Assembly: GCA_037974665.1 (NCBI GenBank)
Contig: CM075768.1
Coordinates: 60,530,316 to 60,594,315, forward strand
Source of the DNA: Ehretia macrophylla
Taxonomy: Eukaryota > Streptophyta > Magnoliopsida > Boraginales > Ehretiaceae
DNA length: 64,000 bases
Reading direction: 5' to 3'
Shown: positions 36,100 to 47,755 of the stretch, piece after piece
How positions within the stretch are numbered: position 1 is the stretch's first letter
Layout: each line of letters opens with the position of its first letter
Made by a program: the position numbers and the translations under genes
The notes under the pieces: generated by a model
Databases searched by the model: none
What the model saw: only the letters and a program-made list of their open reading frames with translations
Told to the model about the DNA's origin: nothing

Positions 36100-39000
36100 G
36101 CCCTACGTCCTCGGTTTGCGGGCCAAGCATTTACGTGAAGCGAAGTAGTCTTGCCCAAGGTACCGTGGGATTCGATAATAGAAATGTGATGGATTAGGTT
36201 GTCGTCCTTTTTGCGGGTCACGACGTACGATCTGGGACGAAAAAACAGCGCAAAAGTAGAAAAGTGTCACAAAACTAATGAAAATGTTCAATTTTGGGCT
36301 CCGAAAATAGGCGCAGCTGAGCAGGCTTGCTACCTTCGTCGTAGAGCTCTCGGAGAGCTTTCCAATGGTATGCTGTGCGCCGCGTAACTCCTTACGGATC
36401 AAAAGTTATGGGCAAAGGAGCGATGGAGACCTAGTCCCAAGACCCACGCCCTCGATTTACGGGCCCAACCTCTACATGAAGTGAAGTTGTCATGCCCAAG
36501 GTGTCATGGGATTCGGTAATAGAAATGTGATGGATTAGGATGTCATCCTTTTCGCGGCTGACGACGTATGATCCAGGACGAAAAAACAATGCAAATGAAG
36601 AAAAATGTCCTGAAACTGATGAAAACGTTCGATTTTGGGATCTAAAAACTAGTGCAGCCGAGCACGCTTGTTGTCCCCGTCGTAGAGCTCTCGGAGAGCT
36701 TTCCAACGGTATGTTGTGCACTTGTAACTCCTTACGGATCAAAAGTTATGGGCACCGGAGCGACGGAGACCTGGCCCCAAGCCCCAAGCCCTCATTTTCT
36801 GGGCCAAGCCTCTACGTTAAGCGAAGTTGTCTTGCCCACAGTACCATGGGATTCGATAATAAAAATGTGATGGATTAGGTTGTCTTCCTTTTCGTGACTC
36901 ACGACGTACGATCCGAGAAGGAAAAATAGCGCAAAAGAAGAAAAGTGTCACGAAACTGATGAAAACGTTGGATTTTGGGCTCCGAAAATAGGCGCAGCTA
37001 AGCAGGCTTGTTGTCCCCATCGTAGGGCTCTCGGTGAGCTTTCCAACGGTCTGCTGTGCACCACGTAACTCCTTATGGATCACAAGATATAGGCACCAGA
37101 GCGACGGAGACCTGGTCCCAAGCCCCATGCCCTCGGTTTGCGGGCCAAGCCTCTACGTGATGCGAAGTTTTCTTGCCCATGGTGCCATGGGATTCAGTAA
37201 TAGAAATGTGATGGATTAGATTGTCATCCTTTTCACGGCTTACTATGTACGATCCGGGAAGGAAAAATAGCGCAAAAGAAGAAAAGTGTCACGAGATTGA
37301 TAAAAATGCTTGATTTTGGGCGCCGAAAATAGGCGCCGTGGAGTAGGCTTGTCGCCCCATTCGTAGAGCTCTCGGAGAACTTTCTAACAGTATATTGTGT
37401 GTTGCATGACTCCTTACAGAGGAAAAGTTATGGGCACCGGAACGACGGTGACCAGGTCCTAAGCCCCACGCCCTCGGTTTGCGGGCCAAGCATTTACATG
37501 AAGTGAAGTAGTCTTGACCAAGGTGCCGTGGGATTCGATAATAGAAATGTGATGGATTAGGTTGTCGTCCTTTTCGCGGCTCATGACGTACGATTCGGGA
37601 CGAAAAAACAGCGCAAAAGAAGAAAAGTGTCACAAAACTGATGAAAACGTTCAATTTTGGGCTCCGAAAATAGGCGCAGTCGAGCAGGCTTGCTGCCCTC
37701 GTCGTAGAGGTATCGGAGTCCAACGGTATACTGTGCACCGCGTAAGTCCTTACGGATCAAAAGTTATAGGCAAATGAGCGACGGAGACCTGGACCCAAGC
37801 CCGACGCCCTCGGTTTGCGGGCCCAGCCTCTACGTGAAGTAAAGTTGTCATGCCCAAGGTGTCATGGGATTCGGTAATAGAAATGTGATGGATTAGGTTG
37901 TCATCCTTTTCGCGGCTGACGACGTAAGATCCGGGACGGAAAAACAATGCAAATGAAGAAAAGTGTACTGAAACTGATGAAAACGTTCGATTTTAGGATC
38001 TGAAAACTGGCGTAGCCGAGCACGCTTGTTGTCCCCGTCGTAGAGCTCTTGGAGAGCTTTCCAACGGTATGCTATGCGCTTGTAACTCCTTACGGATCAA
38101 AAGTTATGGGCACCGGAGCGACGGAGACCTGGTCCCAAGCCCCACGCCCTCGTTTTCCGGGCCAAGACTCTACGTTAAGCAAAGTTGTCTTGCCCCCGGT
38201 GCTGTGGGATTCGGTAATAAAAATGTGATGGATTAGGTTGTCTTCCTTTTCGCGGCTCACGACGTACAATCCGGGAAGGAAAAATAGCGCAAAAGAAGAA
38301 AAGTGTTACGAAACTGATGAAAATGTTCGATTTTGGGCTCCAAAAATAGGCACAGCTGTGCAGGCTTGCTGTCCCCGTCGTAGGGCTCTCGGTGAACTTT
38401 CCAACGGTATGTTGTGCACCGCGTAACTCCTTACGGATCACAAGTTATGGGCACCGGAGCGTCGGAGACCTGGTCCCAAGCCCCAAGCCCTCGGTTTGCG
38501 GGCCAAGCCTCTATGTGAAGCGAAGTTATCTTGCCCAAGGTGCCATGGGATTTGGTAATAGTGCAAAAGAAGAAAAGTATCCTGAAACTGATGAAAACTC
38601 TTGATTTTGGGCGCCGTGGAGTAGGCTTGCTGCCCCAGTCGTAAAGCTCTTAGAGAACTTTCCAACGGTATACTGTGTGCCGCATAACTCCTTACGGAGG
38701 AAAAGTTATGGGCACTAGAGCGGCGGAGACCTGGTCCTAAGCCCCACACCCTCGGTTTGCGGGCCAAACATTTACGTGAAGCGAAGTACTCTTGCCCAAG
38801 GTGCTGTGGGATTCGATAATGGAAATGTGATGGATTAGGTTGTCGTCCTTTTCGCGGCTCACGACGTACGATCCTGGATCAAAAAACAGTGCAAAAGAAG
38901 AAAAGTGTCACAAAACTAATGAAATCGTTCAATTTTGGGCTTCGAAAACAAGCGCAGCCGAGCAAGCTTGCTGCCTTAGTCGTAGAGCTCTCGGAGAGCT

Positions 39001-40140
39001 TTCCAACGGTATGTTGTACACAGCGTAACTCCTTACGGATCAAAAGTTATGGGCAACGGAGCGACGGAGACCTGGACCCAAGCCTCACGCCCTCGGTTTG
39101 CGGGTCCAGCCTCTACGTGAAGTGAAGTTGTCATGCCCAAGGTGTCATGGGATTCGATAATAGAAATGTGATGGATTAGGTTGTCATCCTTTTCGCGGCT
39201 GACGACATATGATCCGGGACAGAAAAATAATGCAAATGAAAAAAAGTGTCCTGAAACTGATAAAAATATTCGATTTTGGGGTCTGAAAATCGGCACAGCC
39301 GAGCACGCTTGTTGTCCCTGTCATAGAGCTCTCGGAGAGCTTTCCAACGGTATGCTGTGCGCTTGTAACTCCTTACAGATCAAAAGTCATGGGCACCGGA
39401 ACGACGGAGACCTGGTCCCAAGCCCCACGCCCTCATTTTTCGGGCTAAGCCTTTACGTTAAGTGAAGTTGGCTTGCCCACGGTGCTGTGGGATTCAGTAA
39501 TAAAAATGTGATGGATTAGGTTGTCTTACTTTTCGCGGCTCACGACGTACGATTCGGGAAGGAAAAATAGCGTAAAAGAAGAAAAATGTAACGAAACTGA
39601 TGAAAACGTTTGATTTTGGGCTCCGAAAATAAGCGCAGCTGAGCAGGCTTGCTGTCCCCATCGTAGGGCTCTCGGTGAGCTTTCCAACAGTATGTTGTGC
39701 ACCGCGTAACTCCTTACGGATCACAAGTTATGGGCACCGGAGCGACGGAGAGCTGGTCCTAAGCCCCACGCCCTCGGTTTGCGGGCCAAGCCTCTACGTG
39801 AAGCGAAGTTGTCTTGCCCAAGGTGCCATGGGATTCGGTAATAGAAATGTGATAGATTAGATTATTGTCCTTTTCGTGGCTCACTACGTACGATCGAAAA
39901 CGCTTGCTTTTGGGCGCCTAAAACAGCTGCCGTGGAGTAGGCTTGCCGCCCCAGTCGTAAAGCTCTTGGAGAACTTTCCAACGGTATGCTATGCGCCGCA
40001 TAACTCCTTATGGAGGAAAAGTTATGGCCACCGGAGTGATAGAGACCTGGTGCCAAGCCCCACGCCCTCAGTTTGCGGGCCAAGCATTTATGTGAAGCGA
40101 AGTTGTCTTGCCCAAGGTGCCCTGGGTTTCGGTAATAGAA
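36100..40140. repeat. Three copies of a 4-monomer higher-order unit (~1.36 kb)
   Basis: Diagnostic monomer variants recur every four monomers. GGCTGACGAC is at 36556, 37914 and 39197. AATAAAAATG is at 36858, 38216 and 39499. The GGGCTCTCGGTGA form of the dyad is at 37025, 38383 and 39665. GCCGTGGAGTAGGC is at about 37335, 38610 and 39925. The first spacing is 1358 bp; the second is about 1283 because of the 75-bp deletion near 38560. The same monomer classes reappear at 56.1-56.7 kb. Confidence 0.85.
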
Positions 40141-40341
40141 ATGTGATGGATTAGGTTGTTGTCCTTTTCACGGCTCACGACGTACGATCTTGGAAGGAAA
40201 AATAGCGCAAAAGAAGAAAAGTGTCCCAAAATAGATGAAATTGTTCAATTTTGGGCTCCGAAAACAGGCGGCGCGAAGCAAGCTTGCTATCCCCGTCATA
40301 GAGCTTTCGGAGAGCTTTCCAACGGTATACTATTTGCCATG

Positions 40342-40346
40342 TAACT
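40342..40346. repeat. E3 target-site duplication, left copy (TAACT)
   Basis: TAACT of the satellite landmark directly precedes the E3 end TGTCATGCCCC. The same five bases follow the other end at 55018-55022. Confidence 0.95.
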
Positions 40347-43300
40347 TGTCATGCCCCAACCTGGCCTATAAGGTTAGACTAGGGTGTGATCTAAATATTC
40401 AAGTCATATCACATACTTAACCGTTTATGAAGATTTAACACTTAATGTTTTAGCCTAAACTCCAAAATTTCTTGGAAAATCGGCAGCATAACGGCTGTAA
40501 TTGGGCTCTTTGGTTTGACCTAATTCTCTAAACGCTTCAAATTTTCCAATTCTCAATCTCATTTCTAACTAAGATTACTGTTTACCATCAATTGAAATGC
40601 CTACTAGTTATCTCGATGTCTCATTTGATTAATAACCTAGCATGATACTATGTCTCGTTTGTTTGTTTATCCTCGTTACAAAAGTACCTGTTGATCTTAG
40701 TTTAACAACGAGTACCTACTTAAGATTTGGTTGGTTCATTTTACTTAGCCCTCACTTAATACTTTGTAATCCTATTATAGATACTAGCAGTAATATTAGC
40801 AAAATGACCATAGTAGTGTTTGTCTGGTTCATATCAGTACAAACCAAAATTAGACCCCAAATTACAACGGGAGTCTTTTACATTACAAACCACAAGCAAC
40901 GTAAAAGAAATAGTCTTCAAGTAGCATAGTGTTCACAAATAGCCATAATCATGCAAAGCACATAGGACAGGCAATCACTCCAAGGAATCATCGTTAGGCA
41001 CGTCGTCCTCGAGTACCTGTTCTTGATCTTCTTCACCTCAGATGATAAAAGAGGGTGAGTCCTTATGAACTCAGCGAGGGGGAACGAGAAATAGGTTTTG
41101 AAACTCATTTTCCAGTTCAACTTATGAAAATCCTTTTGCAAGCATGAATATAACACAATTAAGTACATAACAATAATATAAAAGTAAAGGAACACAATTA
41201 CCCGTCTTTCCTCCCCGAGGTCCTCTAGGAACCAAGCGAGAGTACTTATACACATAGTGAAAAGGATACGGTGAGCTTTTGCTCTCAGTTCATTTCCAAT
41301 ATCAGTTGTTGTGGCCGACTTCAAATCATCCCCTTATCACGCCAAGTGGGTGTACTCCGGATGTACCCCGAAATCCTACGACCCAACTCTCCGAGGAAGT
41401 CTAGCCCCCAAGCGAGAGAGGGAATTGGACAATGGTAGTCACGGTTGCACCGACAAGCCCGATGCCGCCCGGTGTGTGTGAACGCTACCACGCCAGAATG
41501 AAAGGTTACAACCTTATATGCAATGCACATTTATGACATTTAATATATCACATTAGGAGGACAACGAAGTAGGTTGCCTCCGGACAGTCATAAGATTGCA
41601 CATTGACAAGTAAACAAGCGAGGCACGATAAGACAAGTAATTTCACTTGAAAGGCATATGGAGTTATATGAACATTAAACGGGCAGCCATGTACGCACGT
41701 AAATCAAGTCATATAACTCAATTCAAAGTCCACGTAGTCAAATAATAAGACTATTCAACGTGCAACAACATCTACGTGGGTTCAGATGCAAGAAAGGCTT
41801 ATTTGTCAACATGCAATGATCAAAATCACATTTAGGGTTATAAGGAAAACTGCGGGCAGCCTACTAAACGTATAATTACACACAATATCCAAAGGATCAA
41901 CACTTAGCAAGTTTACCTAGTCACTAGGGTTTCTACTTCGTGCTTGCCCGTGCAATTAAGCCCCAAGTCAACTCAAAATCAATCTCAAGCCATGCATCAA
42001 TTAATTCGAACATCCCCAAGTATTCAAAACAGTCCACACAACATCCAAATGCCACAATCCCAAGCATTTAATACCACAAGAGAAGCTACAACAAATTTTC
42101 TAAGCATATAACTAGGTGAAACCCTCACTGCAATAGGCTGTATTCTCACAATCATTAAGACAAGAAAACAATCTCCAATACTAGTGAATAAGATTTCAAA
42201 TTAAATCTTAATAAGTGAACTAAAATCAGAAACAAACCTTGCATCATTTGGAGTTCGGAATCAATAGTTATAGCCAAAACAGTGGGATTGCACAAAACTG
42301 TCCAGATTTGCACACATTTCAATACTTGTCATTTTTGAGGTCCTTAGCGTCAAATTTAGCCTTAGTCCATTTCTGACGAAAATGTCCAGAACGGAAAACT
42401 CTAGCAATACACCAAATTTCATGCATTTTGGACATCATTTATTGAGCCAAAACTGGTTCGTTCTACAAGGTCAGTGCATCTGCCAAAACCTGCTTCATTT
42501 TTTCCTGACTTCCAGATTTGGACACATTTTAATGATTTGCCATTTTGAGGATCTTAAACTCAAAATTAGCTTTGTCCGATTTCTGCAAAAAATGTTCAAA
42601 ACTGGCAAAACTAGTTACCTACCAATTTTCATGAATTTTCAACATCATTTTCCTAGCCAAACTCATCTCGCAACAACAAGACAGAAAGCTGTCACCAAAC
42701 CCGATTTCATCTATTATCACCTTCAAGCCAAAATCTTGCCATGCATGGTTGTAAAATCTTGTAAACACACATATATCTCAAGTACAGAAGCAAAGACAAA
42801 CATTTAAGAGCATGCATGTGGATTTTTGAAGGATTTTCAAAAGGTTTTAGCCCTCACCTTAGCAAATCAACAAGGAGATGCACAAAACTTTGATGAAGCA
42901 CAAATTTCTTCTTCTTCCTTGCGTAGCCGAGACTCCAACTCGATTTTCTCTATTTTTCCTAGCTTAGTGGCCAAGTTCTTAGTAGGTGCATGTGGTTAGA
43001 ACAAGAAGAAAAGAAATGGAAGCTAGTAAACTCACCAAGGCCGAAATGGTGACTCAATGAGCTTGCATGTGTGATTCTTGCAACTTAGCTAGCTTGGTCG
43101 AGTTTCTTTGCTTGTTGCTTGCCTTGATGCACCATGGAATGATGAAGATGAGCTATGGTAAGATGAAACTCAGCCAAGGCCGAGAGAGAGAGAGAAGAAT
43201 GAGAGGGAGAGAGAGAAATGTGAGGAGAATGAGAGAAAATGACAAAGAATGAAGGCCTTGCAATTGATGAAGCATGTTCGGCCTTGGGCATACCAAAAAA

Positions 43301-43937
43301 TAAGATTTTTGTCTTCAAGAAGCTTGAATTTTGAATCACCTAGCATGGGCAAGGAGCATCTTGTCGAGATTGGTGGAGTTTTGAGGAGTTTTGAGCTAAT
43401 TTTTTATGCAATTGTGTCATTAGTTGTCATAGAATGTCTAGGATTGTTAATAAATTATGCAATGCTAGTTCAAATACACATAGTGGTCGGCCAATGCTAG
43501 CTTAAATTCTGAATTTTTGTCATCTTTTGAGCATTATTTAATTTTGTGTTGGAAGTGCAAAAGAATAAGGAATAAAGAATAAGGAATGTCTAGCTTTTTG
43601 TGAGATTTTGTCTTCTAGTGGGTTGAATTAGTAATTTAATAATAGTTAGTGGAATTTGTAGGATTAATTAATAACCTAGTGCTTCATGTATGATGCTTTC
43701 TTGATTAGCGTGAGGGCACGCTTTCCTAGGTCTAGGACATGCACTACGAGATAGGGCACGAACTACGAGACAAATACACGTTTTCCAAGTAAATGCATGC
43801 AACCCTAAATGAATGCACGTAATTCAATGCATGGCACACAAAACGAACACAATTCTTAAACCTAGGTCAAGGAACGCAAATCTAGATTAGGGCACACAAA
43901 ACGAGGTATCGCACAAAAATCGAGGTCGGGCCTCACA
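40347..43937 (-). repeat. E3 3' LTR
   Basis: It is 3591 bp, TGTCATGCCCC to GGGCCTCACA as read on the plus strand. It contains a purine-rich GA microsatellite near 43180-43230. It also has two diverged tandem copies of a roughly 210-bp segment (from about 42301 and about 42511). The block at about 41375-41427 (CCTACGACCCAACTCTCC, then CCCAAGCGAGAGAGGG) is shared with the E2 LTR family. An open frame at 41321-41530 recurs in the other copies of this LTR, but I do not call it a gene. Confidence 0.94.
42297..42720 (-). repeat. Diverged 210-bp tandem duplication inside the E3-family LTR
   Basis: GATTTGCACACATTTCAAT at about 42305 and GATTTGGACACATTTTAAT at about 42515 begin two copies of a related 210-bp stretch. 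Each contains TTGAGG(T/A)(C/T)CTTA and a later CCAA(A/T)TTTCAT. The same 210-bp spacing is seen at 53383/53593, 58121/58331 and 60461/60671, so it is an old feature of the family. Its place upstream in the LTR would suit enhancer repeats (inference). Confidence 0.75.
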
Positions 43938-43950
43938 TCCTCCCTTCCTT
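43938..43950 (-). other. E3 polypurine tract
   Basis: The reverse complement AAGGAAGGGAGGA lies directly against the 3' LTR start at 43937. This is the expected position of the plus-strand primer. Confidence 0.85.
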
Positions 43951-44226
43951 AAAAGAATTTCGTCCCGAAATTCAATATTACCTTTGAAATAAAGCTGGAT
44001 ATTGTTGCTCCATTTGGTCTCGCCTTTTCCACATTACTTCTTCAACTCCATGATGATCCCACAGCACTTTCACCATCGGTATAGTTTTGTTGTGTAACTC
44101 TCGATCTTGCTGGTCTAGGATCCGAATGGGCTTCTCCTCATAAGACAAGTTCTCTCGAAGCTGCAACGGCTATGGCGCCAAGATATGCGATGGATCAGGA
44201 TGATACTTCCGCAGCATTGAAACATG

Positions 44227-44231
44227 AAAGA
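44227..44231. repeat. Solo-LTR target-site duplication, left copy (AAAGA)
   Basis: AAAGA within the E3 pol coding sequence precedes TGTAACACCCC. It is repeated at 46917-46921, where pol resumes. Confidence 0.88.
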
Positions 44232-46916
44232 TGTAACACCCCGATCCCTCTCGAGACCGGGAGTTCTATCAATCAATCTAATCACAACCCAATTCCAAAC
44301 CCGAGCAAAATTTTAGGGAAAGACGGACGGAGTCTCCCCTGTTTCTAGGCAAAATGTAAAACCTGAAATAGCATATAAGTGGACCAGCACCGTGTCCAAC
44401 CATACAAACACCTCAAGGCCATCCGAGCCTTGGTTCTCAACAAGCGAACACAACCAAGTATACATTTCCAATTTAAAAGCTAACCTATCTCATTTCATCT
44501 TTGACAAGAACATTCATGCTAGGCAATTAAACTACACTTACCCATTACATAAAATAGACTATCATACCACTCTACTCTTTTCCTTTGGGCATTACAAACA
44601 TACATTAAAGTTAAACTATTCTATCTGAATACATAAACTAGCTTTTCCAAATCACTTCAATAACCTAGAAAACTTATATTACATTCCTTTTTAACATCAA
44701 ATACAAACAACACATGAAACATACATATTTGCATCTTGACAACTCAAGCCACATAGCACGCAAGACAACTCTTCAAGCACGAACTTTCACATATCCACTA
44801 ACTTTCCAGCTAACATGGCATTTCCTGAAATGTGGTAGTGAGGAGTGAGTATACACAACACGTATACTCAGTGAGGGCGAGACAGATATCGAGGTGGAGA
44901 GAAAGAAGTTCGTGCAATGCAATATAATTGACAAGCAAGCATTCATTATAAACAATCAATACAATAACCAATTAATAAAAGCATTAACACAACCATTCAA
45001 AGCTATACCACACTCTGAAGGCTATGGTTCACTCGAGCGAGAAATGTACCGATCATGACTTCGATGACTTTAACGATAACGCGCCGGCTCACCCACCTTA
45101 TAACTTCCGTTTAGAGTACTCCGGACATACTCTGTCAATTCTACGACCCAAAACACCCTAGGTGGCAACCCAAGCGAGAAAGGGAATAGGACACGGAGCT
45201 AGAGCAACCAACACTGGCAACCCGAGGCTACCCAGAGAGGCCCATCACTCACGCGCCTGACACTTATGCAATGCAATACGAGATATATAACGATAATCGA
45301 GCAAGGCACTGAAGTGTAGGTTAGTAACAACATGCGATACAATAAGCACACAATAAGCAATTACAATCAATAAAGTAACAAGTACAACACCAACAAACAT
45401 TATCAACAATTGATATACAAATTCAATCCTAATCAACTTTAACAAGCATAACAAGCATTATTAAGCATTCTATAGGCATTATACTATGAAAACATACAAA
45501 AACATAAAATGACCTCAACTTTCAAAATGCTACTACTTTCAAACGAGCCAAGAGTTTTGGAAACCGACTTCACTACTCCTTCTAGGTCACTATAAGGCAC
45601 GTCTAAAGACCCCAAAACCCTACTTAACCCTAGAATTCACGCAAAGCCCCGATTTTCCCCTTTGCTCGTTTGAACTACCGCTACCCTAACCAAACACCCA
45701 ACCAACACCATAACCACACCAAAAGTGCTTCCATGGCCTCCCGAGACAATGCCATCACGCAAAACGATAAAATGCCAAACTTGACCTAAACGATCCCAAC
45801 TTTCACTAAGCTATTTTGCTCCGTTTTTCCATTACACAATCCAATTAAACCACACATTTAGGCATTCTAGCATATCTAGCACCTTCCTACATCAACAGAA
45901 CGCATAACGGAGTAACTTCATCGAAACGGGGATTTACTATTCATAATTTACTATTCAATTATCAATTTAAATTGCAATTTCGATATTCAACTGCAAAAAA
46001 TACTAAAAAGCTATAAATACATATTCTACGATTGCTAGGGAACATTCTTTAAGGCTCAAAATGATCAAAATAACATTCTACGGATAAAACCCAAAAATTA
46101 AAGTTAATACATAAAACATTCAAATGCGCAAATAAACATGAAACCCTCACCTAAGACGCTCCTAGACGCAAGGAAAACCACGCTGGATGCCTCGGAAACC
46201 ACCCCGTGCAAGCTCACACGAAGATTTGAAGTTTTGAAGATTGAAAATGTTTTTTTTTTCTCCTAGGAGTTTCGGCCTGCTCCTTACTGTTTTTCAGCTT
46301 TGTTTTATTTTTTTTTCTTTGTTATTACATGCTTATAAAAGATGACAAGCAAGTCAATAGTCAAAGCCTTTGGTCAAACTACTTAAAATTGGTCAAATAA
46401 GCTCATTTTATGCATTTTAAAGCTAAAACAACTAACACAAATCTAATTCTAGTTAAATACAACTAAAATACTAAAATTAAAACACTAAATACTAGTTTTC
46501 ACTATTTGCTGAGGACTAGAAATCATTTCCTAACTATCGCTCTCGATATGTTATACACTTTGCGACAATAAAAGAATAACAATTAAACCTCAAAGAATTT
46601 AAGAAAATATAATTTTCAGAAAGTAACATAGTTCAAAATTTACTCTGGCTCGGAGCTACTTTTCCTTTAATTGAAAACCTAGCATTAAGATGCAAGAAAA
46701 ATAAAATCGATTAACATAAATATGAAAGTAGTTGATATTCCGTTAAAATAATTAACTCAAGTATTATTTAATTACTTCTAAAAGAAATATGAAAATAATG
46801 CTACAAATGAATGTTTAACTAAAAATAAACACGAAATTCAATGCTAACATTTAAGATGACACTTAATTAAATGCAATTAAATGCCATTAAATACATGCCG
46901 GGTTCGGGTTATCACT
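44232..46916 (-). mobile_element. Solo LTR related to the E2 family, inserted in E3 pol
   Basis: On the minus strand this 2685-bp segment resembles the E2 LTR along most of its length. Examples are the plus-strand CCCAACCAACACCATAACC at about 45696 and GGTGGCAACCCAAGCGAG at about 45161. It ends GGGTGTTACA like the E2 LTR end. There is no primer site, gag or pol inside, so it is a solo LTR left by LTR-LTR recombination. Compared with E2 it has roughly 270 extra bases at the element 5' side (about 46650-46916). The outermost base there is changed (ACT where ACA is expected). Open frames inside (44392, 45245) show no domain and are not called. Confidence 0.87.
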
Positions 46917-46921
46917 AAAGA
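46917..46921. repeat. Solo-LTR target-site duplication, right copy (AAAGA)
   Basis: It matches 44227-44231, and pol coding resumes directly after it. Confidence 0.88.
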
Positions 46922-47755
46922 CATCGTGAATATTGGAGAGGTTTTGGGATAGTGCCATGCGATACGCCAATTTGCCAACCTTCTCAATTATCTCAAATGG
47001 TCCTACAAACCTCGGGCTCAACTTTCCACCCTTGTCGTGTTTAATCAGTCCCATCCGAGGTGATATCTTCAAGAACACCTTATCGCCGACCTCAAACTCT
47101 AGACTCCGTCTCCGTCGGTCTACATAGCTCTTCTGTCTACTTTGGGCGGTAAGCATCCGTTTCCGGATGAGATGGATATTATCAACAGTCTTCATAAGTT
47201 CAGGTAGAAGGGTCGGGTCAAAAGTCTTCGTCTCACCTACTTCATCCCAGTAAATTGGGGATCAACACTTACGTCCATACAACGCTTCGAATGGGGCCAT
47301 TCCGTAGTGGCTTGATAGCTGTTATTATAAGCGAACTCCACTAGGGACAGATATTTCTCCCAACCTTTCCTGAAGTCTAAAACGCACGCCCTCAGTATAT
47401 CCTCCAGAATCTGAATAGTTCTTTCCGATTGTCCATCAGTCTGAGGGTGATAAGCCGTGCTGAAACTCAACTTTGTTCCCAAAGCTTCTTGCAATCTCTT
47501 CCAAAATCGGGAAGTAAAACGAGGATCCCTATCCGATACAATACTCACAAGCATCCCGTGCAATCTTACAATCTCCGCCATATACATATCTCCCAATCCC
47601 TCAAGACTATCCTCCTTGTTCATCGATAAGAAGTGTGCTGACTTAGTCAATCTATCCATTATGACCCAAACGGCATCATGACCCTTTTGTGATCTGGCCA
47701 GGTTCATAACAAATTCCATAGTTATATGTTCCCATTTCCATTGAGGAATCTCCAA

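Larger units (their letters stand above)
14915..40346. repeat. ~341-bp tandem satellite array, left block (~75 monomers)
   Basis: A unit of 340-341 bp repeats head to tail. For example, the TAA of the landmark TAACTCCTTACGGATCAAAA falls at 14988, 15328, 15669, 16009 and 16350. Monomers differ by perhaps 10-15%, often as C/T or G/A at CG dinucleotides. The best kept parts are the landmark, the dyad AGCTCTCGGAGAGCT, and the stretch around GGAGCGACGGAGACCTGG. The unit is about twice a nucleosome repeat, as in many plant satellites. Shortened monomers occur near 21076, 23545, 32634, 33290, 37710, 38560 and 39894. Both ends are cut by retrotransposons (E1 at 14914, E3 at 40347), so the true array is longer. 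Function is unknown; a structural or centromeric role is possible but unproven. Confidence 0.96.
43978..47755 (-). pseudogene. pol: E3 integrase and chromodomain-like tail, split by a solo LTR
   Basis: The integrase core lies at 47755-47237 ([35 protein letters not shown]). The first core Asp position reads TMEF here. A one-base deletion near 47300 changes frame, and TGA at 47262-47264 follows in the new frame where CGA is expected. The C-terminal part (47195-46922) carries LSPRFVGPFEI. It is cut after HDVF by the solo LTR with AAAGA duplications. The coding sequence resumes at 44226 with the HVSML segment. It ends at 43978 with the LSYEEKPIRILDQQDREL and MVKVLWDHHG parts typical of Tekay-type tails. 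TAG occurs before PLQLREN. Integrase would insert the DNA copy; this copy is inactive. Confidence 0.88.

Noticed and set aside
15483-40344. Dozens of 60-149 codon open frames as a gene family
   Set aside because: They are the same satellite monomer read in several frames, mostly with TTG or similar starts, and no domain is visible.
14915-40346. Regular repeats as a possible CRISPR array
   Set aside because: The whole 341-bp unit is repeated with no unique spacers and no cas genes, in a plant retrotransposon context.
14915-40346. 5S rDNA tandem array, because unit length is similar
   Set aside because: No 5S rRNA sequence or its internal promoter boxes could be seen in the monomer on either strand.
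43067-43500. Open frames around the GA-rich tract in the E3 LTR (also 54163-54580 and 59652-59999)
   Set aside because: They appear on both strands, are driven by the low-complexity tract, and carry no recognisable domain.
44392-45454. Open frames inside the solo LTR
   Set aside because: They are short, lack motifs, and lie in non-coding LTR sequence.
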